Part shown: one piece after another, positions 57,049 to 64,000 of the stretch
How positions within the stretch are numbered: position 1 is the first letter of the stretch
Layout of the letters: each line of letters starts with the position of its first letter
NCBI GenBank assembly: GCA_038237925.1
Contig: JBBRYF010000012.1
Span: 1-64,000 of the forward strand
Source: AC-32 sp038237925
GTDB lineage: Bacteria > Actinomycetota > Thermoleophilia > Gaiellales > Gaiellaceae
Direction of reading: 5' to 3'
Length of the DNA: 64,000 bases
Notes under the pieces: generated by a model
The model's database searches: none
Seen by the model: only the letters and a program-made list of their open reading frames with translations
What the model was told of the DNA's origin: nothing
Made by a program: the position numbers and the translations under genes

Positions 57049-57337
57049 CGATCCACTCCTCCTCGTCGAGCGCCCACTCGGGCGTGTAGTAGTCCTCTTC
57101 CTCCACGAGCAGCGGCAGCGCGCCGAGCTTGTCGAGCTCGTGGAAGTGGCCCGCCTTCCAGGCCGCGACGAACGCGAGCACCGCGAGGCCCGAGAAGATG
57201 AAGAAGGTGTTCATCATCCAGTCGGCCATCACCCAGCGCGACTGGCTCGTCTCCGGCTGGTCGTGCGCGAGAGCGAGTGCAGGCCAGGCCAGGCCGACGA
57301 CCGCGAGCGCTGCGACGACTGAGGCGAGGCGTCTCAT
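57035..57337 (-). CDS. 100-residue exported/one-TM protein of the oxidase operon
   Basis: ATG 57337 overlaps the ccoO/P stop (ATGA). A signal-like helix (ASVVAALAVVGLAWPALALA, then His-Asp) precedes a second helix (TFFIFSGLAVLAFVAAW) and a very acidic tail (VEEEDYYTPEWALDEEEWID). The protein may be anchored with the acidic end inside. It resembles no annotated cbb3 subunit. Confidence 0.6.
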   Translation of the reverse strand: MRRLASVVAALAVVGLAWPALALAHDQPETSQSRWVMADWMMNTFFIFSGLAVLAFVAAWKAGHFHELDKLGALPLLVEEEDYYTPEWALDEEEWIDGDA

Positions 57338-58782
57338 TGCTGGCCCGGCACCTCCGGCAGCGCGGCCTTCTGCGCCGGATCGGGAAGCTTCTCGCCGCGG
57401 GCCCGGGCCTCGCTCCACGCCCGGTTGAGCATGTCCTCATAGAGCGACTTGATCCCAGCGGCCGCAGCCTTGAGCGAGAGCGGCGTATGGGCCTGGTTGT
57501 TCAGCGTCAGCCGGTCGCTGGGCGCAAGGCCCGGGAAGACCCGCATCGCCTCCTGCATGAACGGATCGGTGATCTGCTTCTTCTGGAAGCTCACGTTCCC
57601 GGGCAGCGTCTGGTGTGACTTCACCCAGGCGAGCAGCTCCTTCGACGGCTGCCAGACGATGTAGTCGTTCGGCTCGGGCACGCGGTTCGGCGCAAGCGTG
57701 CCCTTCGGGATCGTCTTCAGGAAGAGGACGACGCGCCAGATGTCGTCGACGGAGAGCCGCTCGCCGAAGTTCTCCATCGCTGTGCCGGGCCAGCCGCGCA
57801 GGATCCGGTAGTAGAAGTCGCCCGGACCGGTGTCACCCCCGCAGCACGCGTCGTCGGCGCTCGTGAAGTCGGCCGGCGGCGGCGAGAGGAACGTCGCGCC
57901 CGGGCCCTTGCCGTCGCCCTTCATGCCGTGGCAGCCGACGCAGCGCTCGAGGAAGACCTCCTTGCCGCGGAGGAGATTCTGCTCGGTGACGGGCAGCGGG
58001 TCGCCCGAGAGCCAGTACCCACGGTCGATCTGCGAGAGGTTCGGAGCCTCCGCGAGCTGGGCGCCCTTCGGTGTCAGCTTGCTGTCGGGCAGGGATCCGA
58101 CGATCGGCTTGTGCGCACCCTGGAAACCCGTGTACGGCGACGGGAAACCCTGGTTCGCGAGCACCACGTGCTTCGAGTAGAGCTGGCCGGCATACCGCAG
58201 CAGCCCCGACTTGCCGCTGCGCTGCTCGACGAACGCCACGAGGTGCGTCACCTGGCGGTCATCGAAGAGGGACTTCATGTCCGGCATCAGCGACTTCGGG
58301 TCCATGTACCGCGGGTCGTAGAAGTGCGCGTACTGCCAATCGGCCGGGTGCCAGCCCGACTCCTGCGAGAGATCGGGGCCTGTGCGCTCCGTGCCCAGCA
58401 GGTTCGGCGACTGGTCCGAGCCCCAGAAGTCGCCGGGCTGCGAGACCTTCGGGTAGAGGAAGTACAGGCCTTCGCGGACGTCCTGCGGGCGCGAGTAGCC
58501 GGAGTGGCACACGTAGCAGCCGTTCGCCGCGAACAGATTGCGGCCCGCGACCGCCTGGTTCGAGAGCGGAGCCCAGTCGGCCGAGGGTGGCGGGTCGAAC
58601 GTGTGGATCGGCAGCCAGACGACGATGAAGACGACCGTGAAAAAGGCGAGCAGGCCGCCGATGCCCGCCATCAGCGGCGTGATCAGCATGCGCTCGTGCG
58701 GATGGCGAACCCAGCCGCGCGGCACTCCGGGGGTCGCGCCGCCCAGCTCGCTCGGATGATCGTCGCGCTCGCGGTCGCTCAT
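57334..58782 (-). CDS. cbb3-type oxidase dihaem cytochrome c subunit (CcoO-CcoP-like fusion)
   Basis: 482 residues from ATG 58782, sharing one base with the ccoN stop. A membrane helix (about 33-57) anchors the protein. The first half matches CcoO/FixO: AGRNLFAANGCYVCHSGYSRP with CxxCH at 89-93, then YDPRYMDPKSLMP. The second half has another CxxCH near residue 280 (LERCVGCHGMKGDG) and a mono-haem cytochrome c domain ending WRVVLFLKTIP, as in CcoP. Only two haem sites are present, where separate CcoO and CcoP carry three. It passes electrons from the c-type donor to CcoN outside the membrane. Confidence 0.9.
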   Translation of the reverse strand: MSDRERDDHPSELGGATPGVPRGWVRHPHERMLITPLMAGIGGLLAFFTVVFIVVWLPIHTFDPPPSADWAPLSNQAVAGRNLFAANGCYVCHSGYSRPQDVREGLYFLYPKVSQPGDFWGSDQSPNLLGTERTGPDLSQESGWHPADWQYAHFYDPRYMDPKSLMPDMKSLFDDRQVTHLVAFVEQRSGKSGLLRYAGQLYSKHVVLANQGFPSPYTGFQGAHKPIVGSLPDSKLTPKGAQLAEAPNLSQIDRGYWLSGDPLPVTEQNLLRGKEVFLERCVGCHGMKGDGKGPGATFLSPPPADFTSADDACCGGDTGPGDFYYRILRGWPGTAMENFGERLSVDDIWRVVLFLKTIPKGTLAPNRVPEPNDYIVWQPSKELLAWVKSHQTLPGNVSFQKKQITDPFMQEAMRVFPGLAPSDRLTLNNQAHTPLSLKAAAAGIKSLYEDMLNRAWSEARARGEKLPDPAQKAALPEVPGQQ

Positions 58783-60305
58783 CAGCCCGTCACCGGCGGC
58801 GGTGCGATGGCCTCCGCGACCCGCAGCGTCTCACGACGCCTACGCTCAGCGGTGTTGCTGAAGATCGTCATGCCGATGTTGACGATCTGCACGATCCCGG
58901 AGAGGACGATCATCGCCCCGAAGATCCCGCGCGCGATGTAGTAGGCGTGGAGCTGCGGCAGCACGTTCACCTCGGGGATCCCGTCCTGCCAGCTGAAGCC
59001 CTGCTGGAAGCCCGCGAGCGTGAGGACGCTGAAGAAGCCGGTGAACCCGACGGTCACGAGCCAGTACTGCCACTCGGACAGGCTCCGGCTCCAGAGGGGC
59101 TTCGCGTAGATCTGGGCGACGATGTAATCGATCACCCCCATGCCGAGGATCGTGAAGGCCCCGAGCAGCGCGAGGTGCGCGTGCGCGACCACGAAGTTCG
59201 TGAAGTGCGTCAGCTTGTTGAAGGGCTGGATCGCCTCGAACGCGCCCTGGATGTTGACGAGGAAGTAGAAGAAGAAGGCGGTCATCGTGAACCGTAAGGG
59301 CAGGTTCGTGAAGAACCGGTCCCAGTTGCCCTTCATCGTCCCGAGGATGTTGATCGTGAACGCGAAAACCGGGACGAGCAGCATCCAGGAGGAGACCTCG
59401 GCGATCGTCTTCAGCCAGGCAGGCGTCGGCGACTGGAGGATGTGGTGGTCGCCGACGCCGGTGTAGAAGAAGGCCATTCCCCAGAAGCTGACGAGCGAGA
59501 GCGTGTAGCTGTAGAGCGGCGTGTTGGTGACGCGCGGGACGATGTAGTAGGTCAGCGCGAGCAGCATCGGCGTCAGCCAGAGCCCGAACAGGTTGTGCGC
59601 GTACCACCAGTTCAGCATCGCGTCCGACAGGCTTTGGGTGAGGGCGCCGGACGGCGCGCCCCAGATGTGCCCCGGCTTCCAGATCACGTTGCCGATCGCG
59701 TAGTCGACTGCGAGCCAGAGTGGGCTGGCGATGAAGAACCAGACGGAGACGTAGATCGGTCTGATCGTCCTGATCGCGACCGTCGCGAGGATGTTCACGA
59801 TGTTCGCGCCCCAGATCACGAGCAGGACGATGTCGATCGGCCAGATGAACTCGCCGTACTCGCGGCCCTGGCTGTGGCCGGTCAAGAGGCCGATGATCCC
59901 GAGCAGGTACATCACGTTCCAGGCCCAGGCGCACCAGATCCCGAGCCGCTCGCTCCACATCCCGCGCGTGCCGGCGAGCCGCGGCAGCATGTAGAAGAGC
60001 GCGCCGAAGTACATCATCGTCAGCCACGCGAGGATCACGCCGTTCACGTGCGCCGGGCGGATACGGCTGAATGTCAGCCACGGGATCCCGCCAAAGGCTT
60101 CGGGCGTGACGAACTCCGTCGCGAGCACCAGGCCGAACAGGTCGACGACCGTCAGCCAGATGATCGAGGAGAGCAGCCAGTGCTTCGCCGCTCCGTCCGG
60201 GAAGGGCGATCGCGTCGAACGGGCGCCCTCGGTCAGCGGCGCAGGCGCGTCAGCGCTGGGCGCCCGCTCGTGTTGCGCGCCCTGGCCTTCGATCCGGTCC
60301 CCCAT
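58782..60305 (-). CDS. ccoN: cbb3-type cytochrome c oxidase subunit I
   Basis: 507 residues from ATG 60305. Twelve transmembrane helices. Haem-b ligands His86 (RPAHVNGV) and His377, CuB ligands His237 (WWYAHNLFG), His287 and His288 (GDHHIL), haem-b3 ligand His375 (AHAHLALL) and the helix-7 Tyr281 (FFYTG) that cross-links to a CuB His are all present. It reduces oxygen at high affinity and pumps protons. First gene of the seven-gene operon; divergent from an OmpR-type regulator with direct GTCATC repeats in between. Typical size for the family. Confidence 0.95.
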   Translation of the reverse strand: MGDRIEGQGAQHERAPSADAPAPLTEGARSTRSPFPDGAAKHWLLSSIIWLTVVDLFGLVLATEFVTPEAFGGIPWLTFSRIRPAHVNGVILAWLTMMYFGALFYMLPRLAGTRGMWSERLGIWCAWAWNVMYLLGIIGLLTGHSQGREYGEFIWPIDIVLLVIWGANIVNILATVAIRTIRPIYVSVWFFIASPLWLAVDYAIGNVIWKPGHIWGAPSGALTQSLSDAMLNWWYAHNLFGLWLTPMLLALTYYIVPRVTNTPLYSYTLSLVSFWGMAFFYTGVGDHHILQSPTPAWLKTIAEVSSWMLLVPVFAFTINILGTMKGNWDRFFTNLPLRFTMTAFFFYFLVNIQGAFEAIQPFNKLTHFTNFVVAHAHLALLGAFTILGMGVIDYIVAQIYAKPLWSRSLSEWQYWLVTVGFTGFFSVLTLAGFQQGFSWQDGIPEVNVLPQLHAYYIARGIFGAMIVLSGIVQIVNIGMTIFSNTAERRRRETLRVAEAIAPPPVTG

Positions 60306-60346
60306 CGCGCGTGACCATAAGAAGCCGCCCGCGCGGAGTCGCGCCA

Positions 60347-60386
60347 GATGACGCAAACGTCATCTGGCCGTCATCTTCCGGTCATC
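60347..60386. promoter_or_regulatory. Regulator-binding repeats between ccoN and the OmpR-type gene
   Basis: GTCATC occurs at 60359, 60370 and 60381, exactly 11 bp apart, the phasing used by OmpR/PhoB-type dimers. The first copy also belongs to an inverted repeat GATGACG-CAAA-CGTCATC (60347-60364). The block lies 42 bp before ccoN and 28 bp before the regulator gene, so the regulator probably controls both. Confidence 0.65.
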
Positions 60387-60414
60387 GACCCGTTAGGGTC
60401 TGTGCCGGAATCCG

Positions 60415-61080
60415 ATGCGTATCCTGGTGATCGAGGACGAGCCGCGGATCCTTGCCTTCCTCTCGCGCGGCCTGGAGGCAGAGGGGTTCACGGTCGATCC
60501 GGCAGGTGATGGCCCCGAGGGGCTGCGGCGCGCAGTCCTCGGCGCGTACGACCTCGTCGTGCTCGACCTGCTGCTTCCACGGCTCGACGGCCTGGCGGTT
60601 CTCCGCGAGCTGCAGCAGCGGCGGCCCGAGCTGCCGGTCGTGATCGTCTCGGCACGCTCCGACCTGCAGACGAAGCTGCGCGGCTTCGGGCTCGGGGCCA
60701 GCGACTACGTCTCCAAGCCGTTCTCCTTCGACGAGCTCCTCGCCCGGATCCGGGCCCAGCTCCGGCGGGGCAACTGGGGCGGCGACGGCAGCGTCGTGTC
60801 GGCGGGAGCGCTGACGCTCGACCTCGCGCGCCGGCAGGCGCGGCTGGGGGCTGTGGTGGCCGAGCTCTCCGACCGCGAGTTCCGCCTCCTCCATCACCTG
60901 GTGCAGCACCAGGGCGAGGTCGTCAGCCGCGCCCGCCTCCTCTCGGAGGTGTGGGGTTACCACTTCGATCCCCAGTCGAATGTCGTCGACGTCTGCGTCC
61001 GGCGCCTGCGGAAGAAGCTCGGCGAGGAGGCGCCGATCGAGACGGTACGGCATGGCGGTTACCGGCTTACTGCGGCGTAG
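60415..61080 (+). CDS. OmpR-type response regulator
   Basis: 221 residues from ATG 60415. Receiver with acidic pair IEDEPRIL, phosphoacceptor Asp in LVVLDLLLPRLDG and Lys in YVSKPFSF; winged helix with AELSDREFRLLHHLVQHQGE and the recognition region DPQSNVVDVCVRRLRKKLG. It pairs with the kinase gene that starts 29 nt before its end and probably senses redox or energy state through it. Divergent from ccoN across phased repeats. Confidence 0.93.
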   Translation: MRILVIEDEPRILAFLSRGLEAEGFTVDPAGDGPEGLRRAVLGAYDLVVLDLLLPRLDGLAVLRELQQRRPELPVVIVSARSDLQTKLRGFGLGASDYVSKPFSFDELLARIRAQLRRGNWGGDGSVVSAGALTLDLARRQARLGAVVAELSDREFRLLHHLVQHQGEVVSRARLLSEVWGYHFDPQSNVVDVCVRRLRKKLGEEAPIETVRHGGYRLTAA

Positions 61081-62134
61081 AGGGGTCGAGCTCGCGTGGT
61101 TCGCCTTTGCGGCGGCGAACCTCGTCGCGATGGGGCTCCTCCCGAGCTGGGAGACGATCCCGTTCCATTTCATCTGGATCAGCCTGACGCTCGTCTACGG
61201 CTTCCGCGTCTGGGCTGCCGCCCCCACCGGGATCGTGCTCGCGATCGTGGTCGCCGGCACCGGCAGCCTGATCCTGAGCGACGCCTTCAACGGCGAGCAG
61301 CTCTGGGGCGAGCTCTTCGAGGTGCCCCTGATGTCCGCGATGTTCCTCGCGATGGTCTGGCACGCGCGGCGGCGGCAGGAGGCGCTCCGGAAACTCGGGG
61401 CCGAGGCGAACGAGCGGGCCGACCTGCTCGCCCAGCAGAAGCGCTTCCTGCACGACGTCTCGCACGAGCTGCGCACGCCGGTGACGATCGCGCGCGGGCA
61501 CCTCGAGCTGCTCCAGCGCCTCGACGGCACGCGCGGGCAGGAGGTCGAGATCGCGCTGGACGAGCTCGGCCGGATCGAGAACATCCTCGAGCGGCTCCTG
61601 CTGCTGGCGAAGTCGAAGCAGCCCGACTTCGTCGTGCCGGCGGAGATCGACGTCGAGTCGTTCCTCGAAGACGTCTTCTTGCGCTGGTCGGAGGTCGTGC
61701 CTCGCGGCTGGACACTTGGGCAGCTCATGCCGGGGACGCTGTTGGCCGACCCCGAGGCGCTGCGGATCGCGCTCGACGCCCTGCTCGAGAACGCGGTCAA
61801 GCACACCGAGGCCGGGGATTCGATCACGCTCGGGTGCCGCGCGGACGGCAGCGACCTGGTGATCGAGGTCGCCGACGAAGGGAGCGGCATCCCACCCGAC
61901 GCCGTCGAGCAGATCTTCCAGCGCTTCGCCCGCGCGGACTCGGCTCGCTCTCGCGCGCAGGGCGGCGCCGGTCTCGGGCTCGCAATCGTGGACGCGATCG
62001 TCCGCGCCCACGGCGGCGAGTGCACCGCCGCTAGCCCCGGCCGCGGGGCGATCTTTGGGTTGCGGTTCCCCGCCTTCGCCGCGAGCGGCTACAGCCCGCC
62101 GCTCGTGTCGCAGGCTGCCGGCTTGCCCCTCTGA
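61052..62134 (+). CDS. Sensor histidine kinase
   Basis: 360 residues from ATG 61052, overlapping the regulator gene by 29 nt. Two to three N-terminal helices with hardly any extracytoplasmic loop (ELAWFAFAAANLVAMGLL, TGIVLAIVVAGTGSLIL), then the H box (LHDVSHELRTPVTIA), N box (LLENAVKHTE), G1 (VADEGSGIPPD) and G2 (GGAGLGLAIVDAI). Lacking a large sensor domain, it may sense inside the membrane. Its 3' end overlaps a convergent metallopeptidase gene by 46 bp. Confidence 0.92.
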   Translation: MAVTGLLRRRGVELAWFAFAAANLVAMGLLPSWETIPFHFIWISLTLVYGFRVWAAAPTGIVLAIVVAGTGSLILSDAFNGEQLWGELFEVPLMSAMFLAMVWHARRRQEALRKLGAEANERADLLAQQKRFLHDVSHELRTPVTIARGHLELLQRLDGTRGQEVEIALDELGRIENILERLLLLAKSKQPDFVVPAEIDVESFLEDVFLRWSEVVPRGWTLGQLMPGTLLADPEALRIALDALLENAVKHTEAGDSITLGCRADGSDLVIEVADEGSGIPPDAVEQIFQRFARADSARSRAQGGAGLGLAIVDAIVRAHGGECTAASPGRGAIFGLRFPAFAASGYSPPLVSQAAGLPL

Positions 62135-62967
62135 TAGCCGGCGGTGAACCAGTGCTGGCGCTGGCTCGACGAGCCGTGCGTCCAGGTGTCGGGGTTGATG
62201 CGCCCCTGCGTCCGCTGCTGGATGCGGTCGTCGCCGACCGCCGCCGCGGCGTTAAGGCCGTCCGCGACGTCGGCCTGCGTGAGGTCGGTGAGATAGCCGG
62301 TCTGGGTCGCGTGATTCGCCCAGACGCCGGCCAGGCAGTCCGCCTGTAGCTCCGTGCGCACGGACCGTCCCTGCGCCCCGGTCTGGCCGGAGCCGCCGCC
62401 GAGCGCGCCGAGCTGGTCCTGGACGTGATGGCCGTACTCGTGCGCCAGGATGTAGGCCTGTGCGAAGGGTCCGCCGGTCGCGCCGAAGCGGCTGCGCAGC
62501 TCGTCGAAGAAGCCGAGATCGATGTAGACGTGCTTGTCGACCGGGCAGTAGAACGGCCCGACGTCCGAGGTCTCCGTGCCGCAACCGGTGTCGGTCGAGC
62601 CGCTGAAGAAGACGGTGCGGGCGATCGTGTACGTGCGGCCGACCGCCTTGAACTGGCCGGTCCAGTAGGCCTGGATGCTGTTCACGTACCCGACGATGCG
62701 GCAGTCCTCGCGCGTGTTCGCCGCCCTGGCATTCGTACAGGCGGAGGTCGACTGGGCGCCCACGGAACGGTTGTCGAGGTTCTGCAGCGGCGCCGAGAGG
62801 CCGCCGCTGCTCGAGAGCAGGGTGATCAGCAGGTAGATCGCGAGCCCGACGACGCCGACCCCTCCGCCACCCACGGCTAGCCCGCCGCCGGGCAGTCCCA
62901 TGCCGCCGCTGCCGCGGCGATCTTCGACCTGCGAGGGGTCGAGCCGTGCTCCTTTGCGAAAGCGCAC
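62089..62967 (-). CDS. Neutral zinc metallopeptidase (YpfJ-like), membrane-anchored
   Basis: 292 residues from GTG 62967. A cytoplasmic Gly-rich N-terminus, one membrane helix (VGVVGLAIYLLITLLSSSGG) and an outside domain with the zinc motif LAHEYGHHVQDQLG and the downstream Glu-containing RTELQADCLAGVWA; FYCPVDKHVYIDLGFFDEL is also typical. Such proteins are predicted exported peptidases of unknown substrate. Its last 46 bp overlap the kinase gene tail to tail. Confidence 0.9.
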   Translation of the reverse strand: MRFRKGARLDPSQVEDRRGSGGMGLPGGGLAVGGGGVGVVGLAIYLLITLLSSSGGLSAPLQNLDNRSVGAQSTSACTNARAANTREDCRIVGYVNSIQAYWTGQFKAVGRTYTIARTVFFSGSTDTGCGTETSDVGPFYCPVDKHVYIDLGFFDELRSRFGATGGPFAQAYILAHEYGHHVQDQLGALGGGSGQTGAQGRSVRTELQADCLAGVWANHATQTGYLTDLTQADVADGLNAAAAVGDDRIQQRTQGRINPDTWTHGSSSQRQHWFTAGYQRGKPAACDTSGGL

Positions 62968-63010
62968 CGGCCAGTTCTGCCGCGGACGGGGCCGGTGCTA
63001 AACGTGAGGA

Positions 63011-63083
63011 TGGAGCCGACGGGGCTCGAACCCGTGACCTTCGCGCTGCCAGCGCGACGCTCTCCCAGCTGAGCTACGGCCCC
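63011..63083 (-). tRNA. tRNA-Ala (anticodon GGC)
   Basis: A 73-nt cloverleaf on the minus strand: acceptor GGGGCCG/CGGCTCC (one G-T wobble), D-arm GCTC...GAGC, anticodon arm TCGCG-CTGGCAG-CGCGA with GGC at positions 34-36, and T-arm ACGGG-TTCGAGC-CCCGT. CCA is not encoded. It reads GCC codons. It is not the gene hit by the integrase: its 3' half differs from the fragment at 14741-14783. Confidence 0.97.
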
Positions 63084-63099
63084 TTGCGGTCGAATTGTA

Positions 63100-63459
63100 C
63101 TAGGCGGTCGCCGAGGCGAGCTCGATGCTGGGGACGTCGCCCCACAGTTCTTCGAGCCGGTAGTACTCGCGCGACTCCGGCGTGAAGACATGTAGCACGA
63201 CGTCGAGGTAGTCGCCGACGATCCAGCGTCCCTCGGGGCCGCCCGCGACCGAGCGCGGCAGCAGGCCCTCGTCGTGCTTCAGGCGCTCGTGCACCTCGTC
63301 CCAGATCGCCTTCGCCTGGCGCGGGTTCTGGCCCGTCGCGAGCACGAAGAAGTCCGTGTAGCTGCAGACGGGGCGCATATCGAGGATGAGGACGTCCTGG
63401 GCCAGCTTCTCCTGGGCGAGGCCGGCGATGCGGCGGGCATGTTCGAGTGGTGTCAGGGT
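63100..63459 (-). CDS. rsfS: Ribosomal silencing factor RsfS, probable CTG start
   Basis: 119 residues if started at CTG 63459. The conserved N-terminus (PLEHARRIAGLAQEKLAQDV), DMRPVCSYTDFFVLATGQNPRQ and WIVGDYLDVVLHVFTPESREYYRLEELW match RsfS, which binds L14 and prevents subunit joining in starvation. No ATG, GTG or TTG lies between the nadD stop (63464) and this region in frame; the first standard start further up (GTG about 30 codons upstream) would lie inside nadD. CTG is 4 nt after the nadD stop. Confidence 0.9.
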   Translation of the reverse strand, partial: TLTPLEHARRIAGLAQEKLAQDVLILDMRPVCSYTDFFVLATGQNPRQAKAIWDEVHERLKHDEGLLPRSVAGGPEGRWIVGDYLDVVLHVFTPESREYYRLEELWGDVPSIELASATA

Positions 63460-63463
63460 CGCT

Positions 63464-64000
63464 TCAAGTCCTCTCGGGTGCGGTTCCAGTGTAGCCGCGG
63501 TAGAGGCGGTGCTCCTCGATCGCGGCCGCGACGGCACGCGGGACGAGCTCGTCGACGGGCTCGTCGCGCGCAATCCGCTGCCGCACCTCGCTCGACGAGA
63601 CAGGCGGCGAGCCGAGCTCGAACCAGAGCACCCTCTCGCCGTAGCGCTCGAGGTCGGGCGGCGGGTAGCCCGAACGCGTCCCGACGGCGAGCCGCACCCA
63701 GCGCAGCACCTCGTCGGGCTCCTTCCAGCCGGGGAACGCCGCCCCTTCGTCGGCGCCGACGATGAAGATCGCGTCGCCGAAGCGGCCGCCGCGCACCGCG
63801 TCGACCGTGAACGCGTGCTCGTCGAGCACGACCTCCGACGCGAGGTCGTCGAAGGCCGCGTGCGCCAGCTGCAGCCGCGCCTGGGCGTCCGCGACGACAT
63901 CGCGATGGCCAGGGCTCGCCGCGACCAGCACGACGAGCCGGTCGATCGGAAGCTGCTCGAGCGCGGCCTGGGCGAGCGCGACGTGGCCGTTCTGCGGCGG
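63464..64000 (-). CDS. nadD: Nicotinate-nucleotide adenylyltransferase (5' end beyond the window)
   Basis: The frame is open to the window end and begins inside the motif: PPQNGHVALAQAALEQLPID, the HxGH-type nucleotide-binding site written here as NGHV. Further motifs are VLVAASPGH, FIVGADEGAAFPGW (substrate strand), and ISSSEVRQRI written as PPVSSSEVRQRIARDE. About 179 residues are visible, lacking only the first few. It makes NaAD in NAD synthesis. Upstream of rsfS with 4 nt between the genes, the usual order. Confidence 0.93.
   Translation of the reverse strand, partial: PPQNGHVALAQAALEQLPIDRLVVLVAASPGHRDVVADAQARLQLAHAAFDDLASEVVLDEHAFTVDAVRGGRFGDAIFIVGADEGAAFPGWKEPDEVLRWVRLAVGTRSGYPPPDLERYGERVLWFELGSPPVSSSEVRQRIARDEPVDELVPRAVAAAIEEHRLYRGYTGTAPERT

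Overview
The window comes from a high-GC, Gram-positive-type bacterium, most likely an actinomycete of the Thermoleophilia (Gaiellales/Solirubrobacterales) kind. The clues are GC-rich third codon positions, many GTG/TTG starts, densely overlapping operons, a perfect actinobacterial LexA box, a CGNR/ABATE regulator, the DEDDh exonuclease/GIY-YIG fusion typical of actinobacteria, and a cbb3-type oxidase. The taxonomic placement is inference from gene content; no search was run.

Left part (1 to about 14.8 kb): a decaying integrated element. It opens with the end of a RepA-like ATPase, then a block of GGTGTGTAGG repeats around a bipartite palindrome and a short overlapping gene chain (excisionase-like HTH protein and two unknowns). 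It ends with a tyrosine recombinase abutting a 43-nt tRNA-Ala(TGC) 3' fragment, the expected scar of integration into a tRNA gene. Between these lie cargo (a NarL-type two-component system, an MMPL exporter, a Tat-type class V aminotransferase) and many broken genes: alpha/beta hydrolase, TetR regulator, asparagine synthase, Mn-catalase, a start-less HTH protein, and a frameshifted acetyltransferase just outside.

Middle (15 to 26 kb): chromosomal genes, including a cupin, a uridine-kinase-like P-loop protein and a histidine phosphatase. A divergent SOS pair follows, dinB and the exonuclease/GIY-YIG fusion, sharing one perfect LexA box. Then come a 971-residue secreted repeat protein, a glycosyltransferase-like protein and a small Pro/Tyr/Cys-rich protein.

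Polyamine region (26 to 44.4 kb): two complete potABCD-type transporters on the minus strand. One sits with an Lrp regulator, a class III aminotransferase and an FAD amine oxidase; the other with an aminobutyraldehyde-type dehydrogenase and a tiny zinc ribbon. Together they would import polyamines or related amines and degrade them through aminoaldehyde to amino acid. Between them is a double-ATPase/FtsX transporter with a divergent CGNR regulator.

Right part (44 to 64 kb): small proteins, a GGDEF cyclase, a poly-proline repeat protein, 2-oxoglutarate dehydrogenase E1, a DNA glycosylase, and a seven-gene cbb3 oxidase operon. That operon has ccoN, a fused ccoO/P and four small genes, and ends in a 1073-residue membrane protein that reads as a ccoN paralogue retaining haem-ligand histidines but lacking the CuB histidines. 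A divergent OmpR-type two-component system lies beside it. The window closes with a zinc metallopeptidase, tRNA-Ala(GGC), rsfS and partial nadD.
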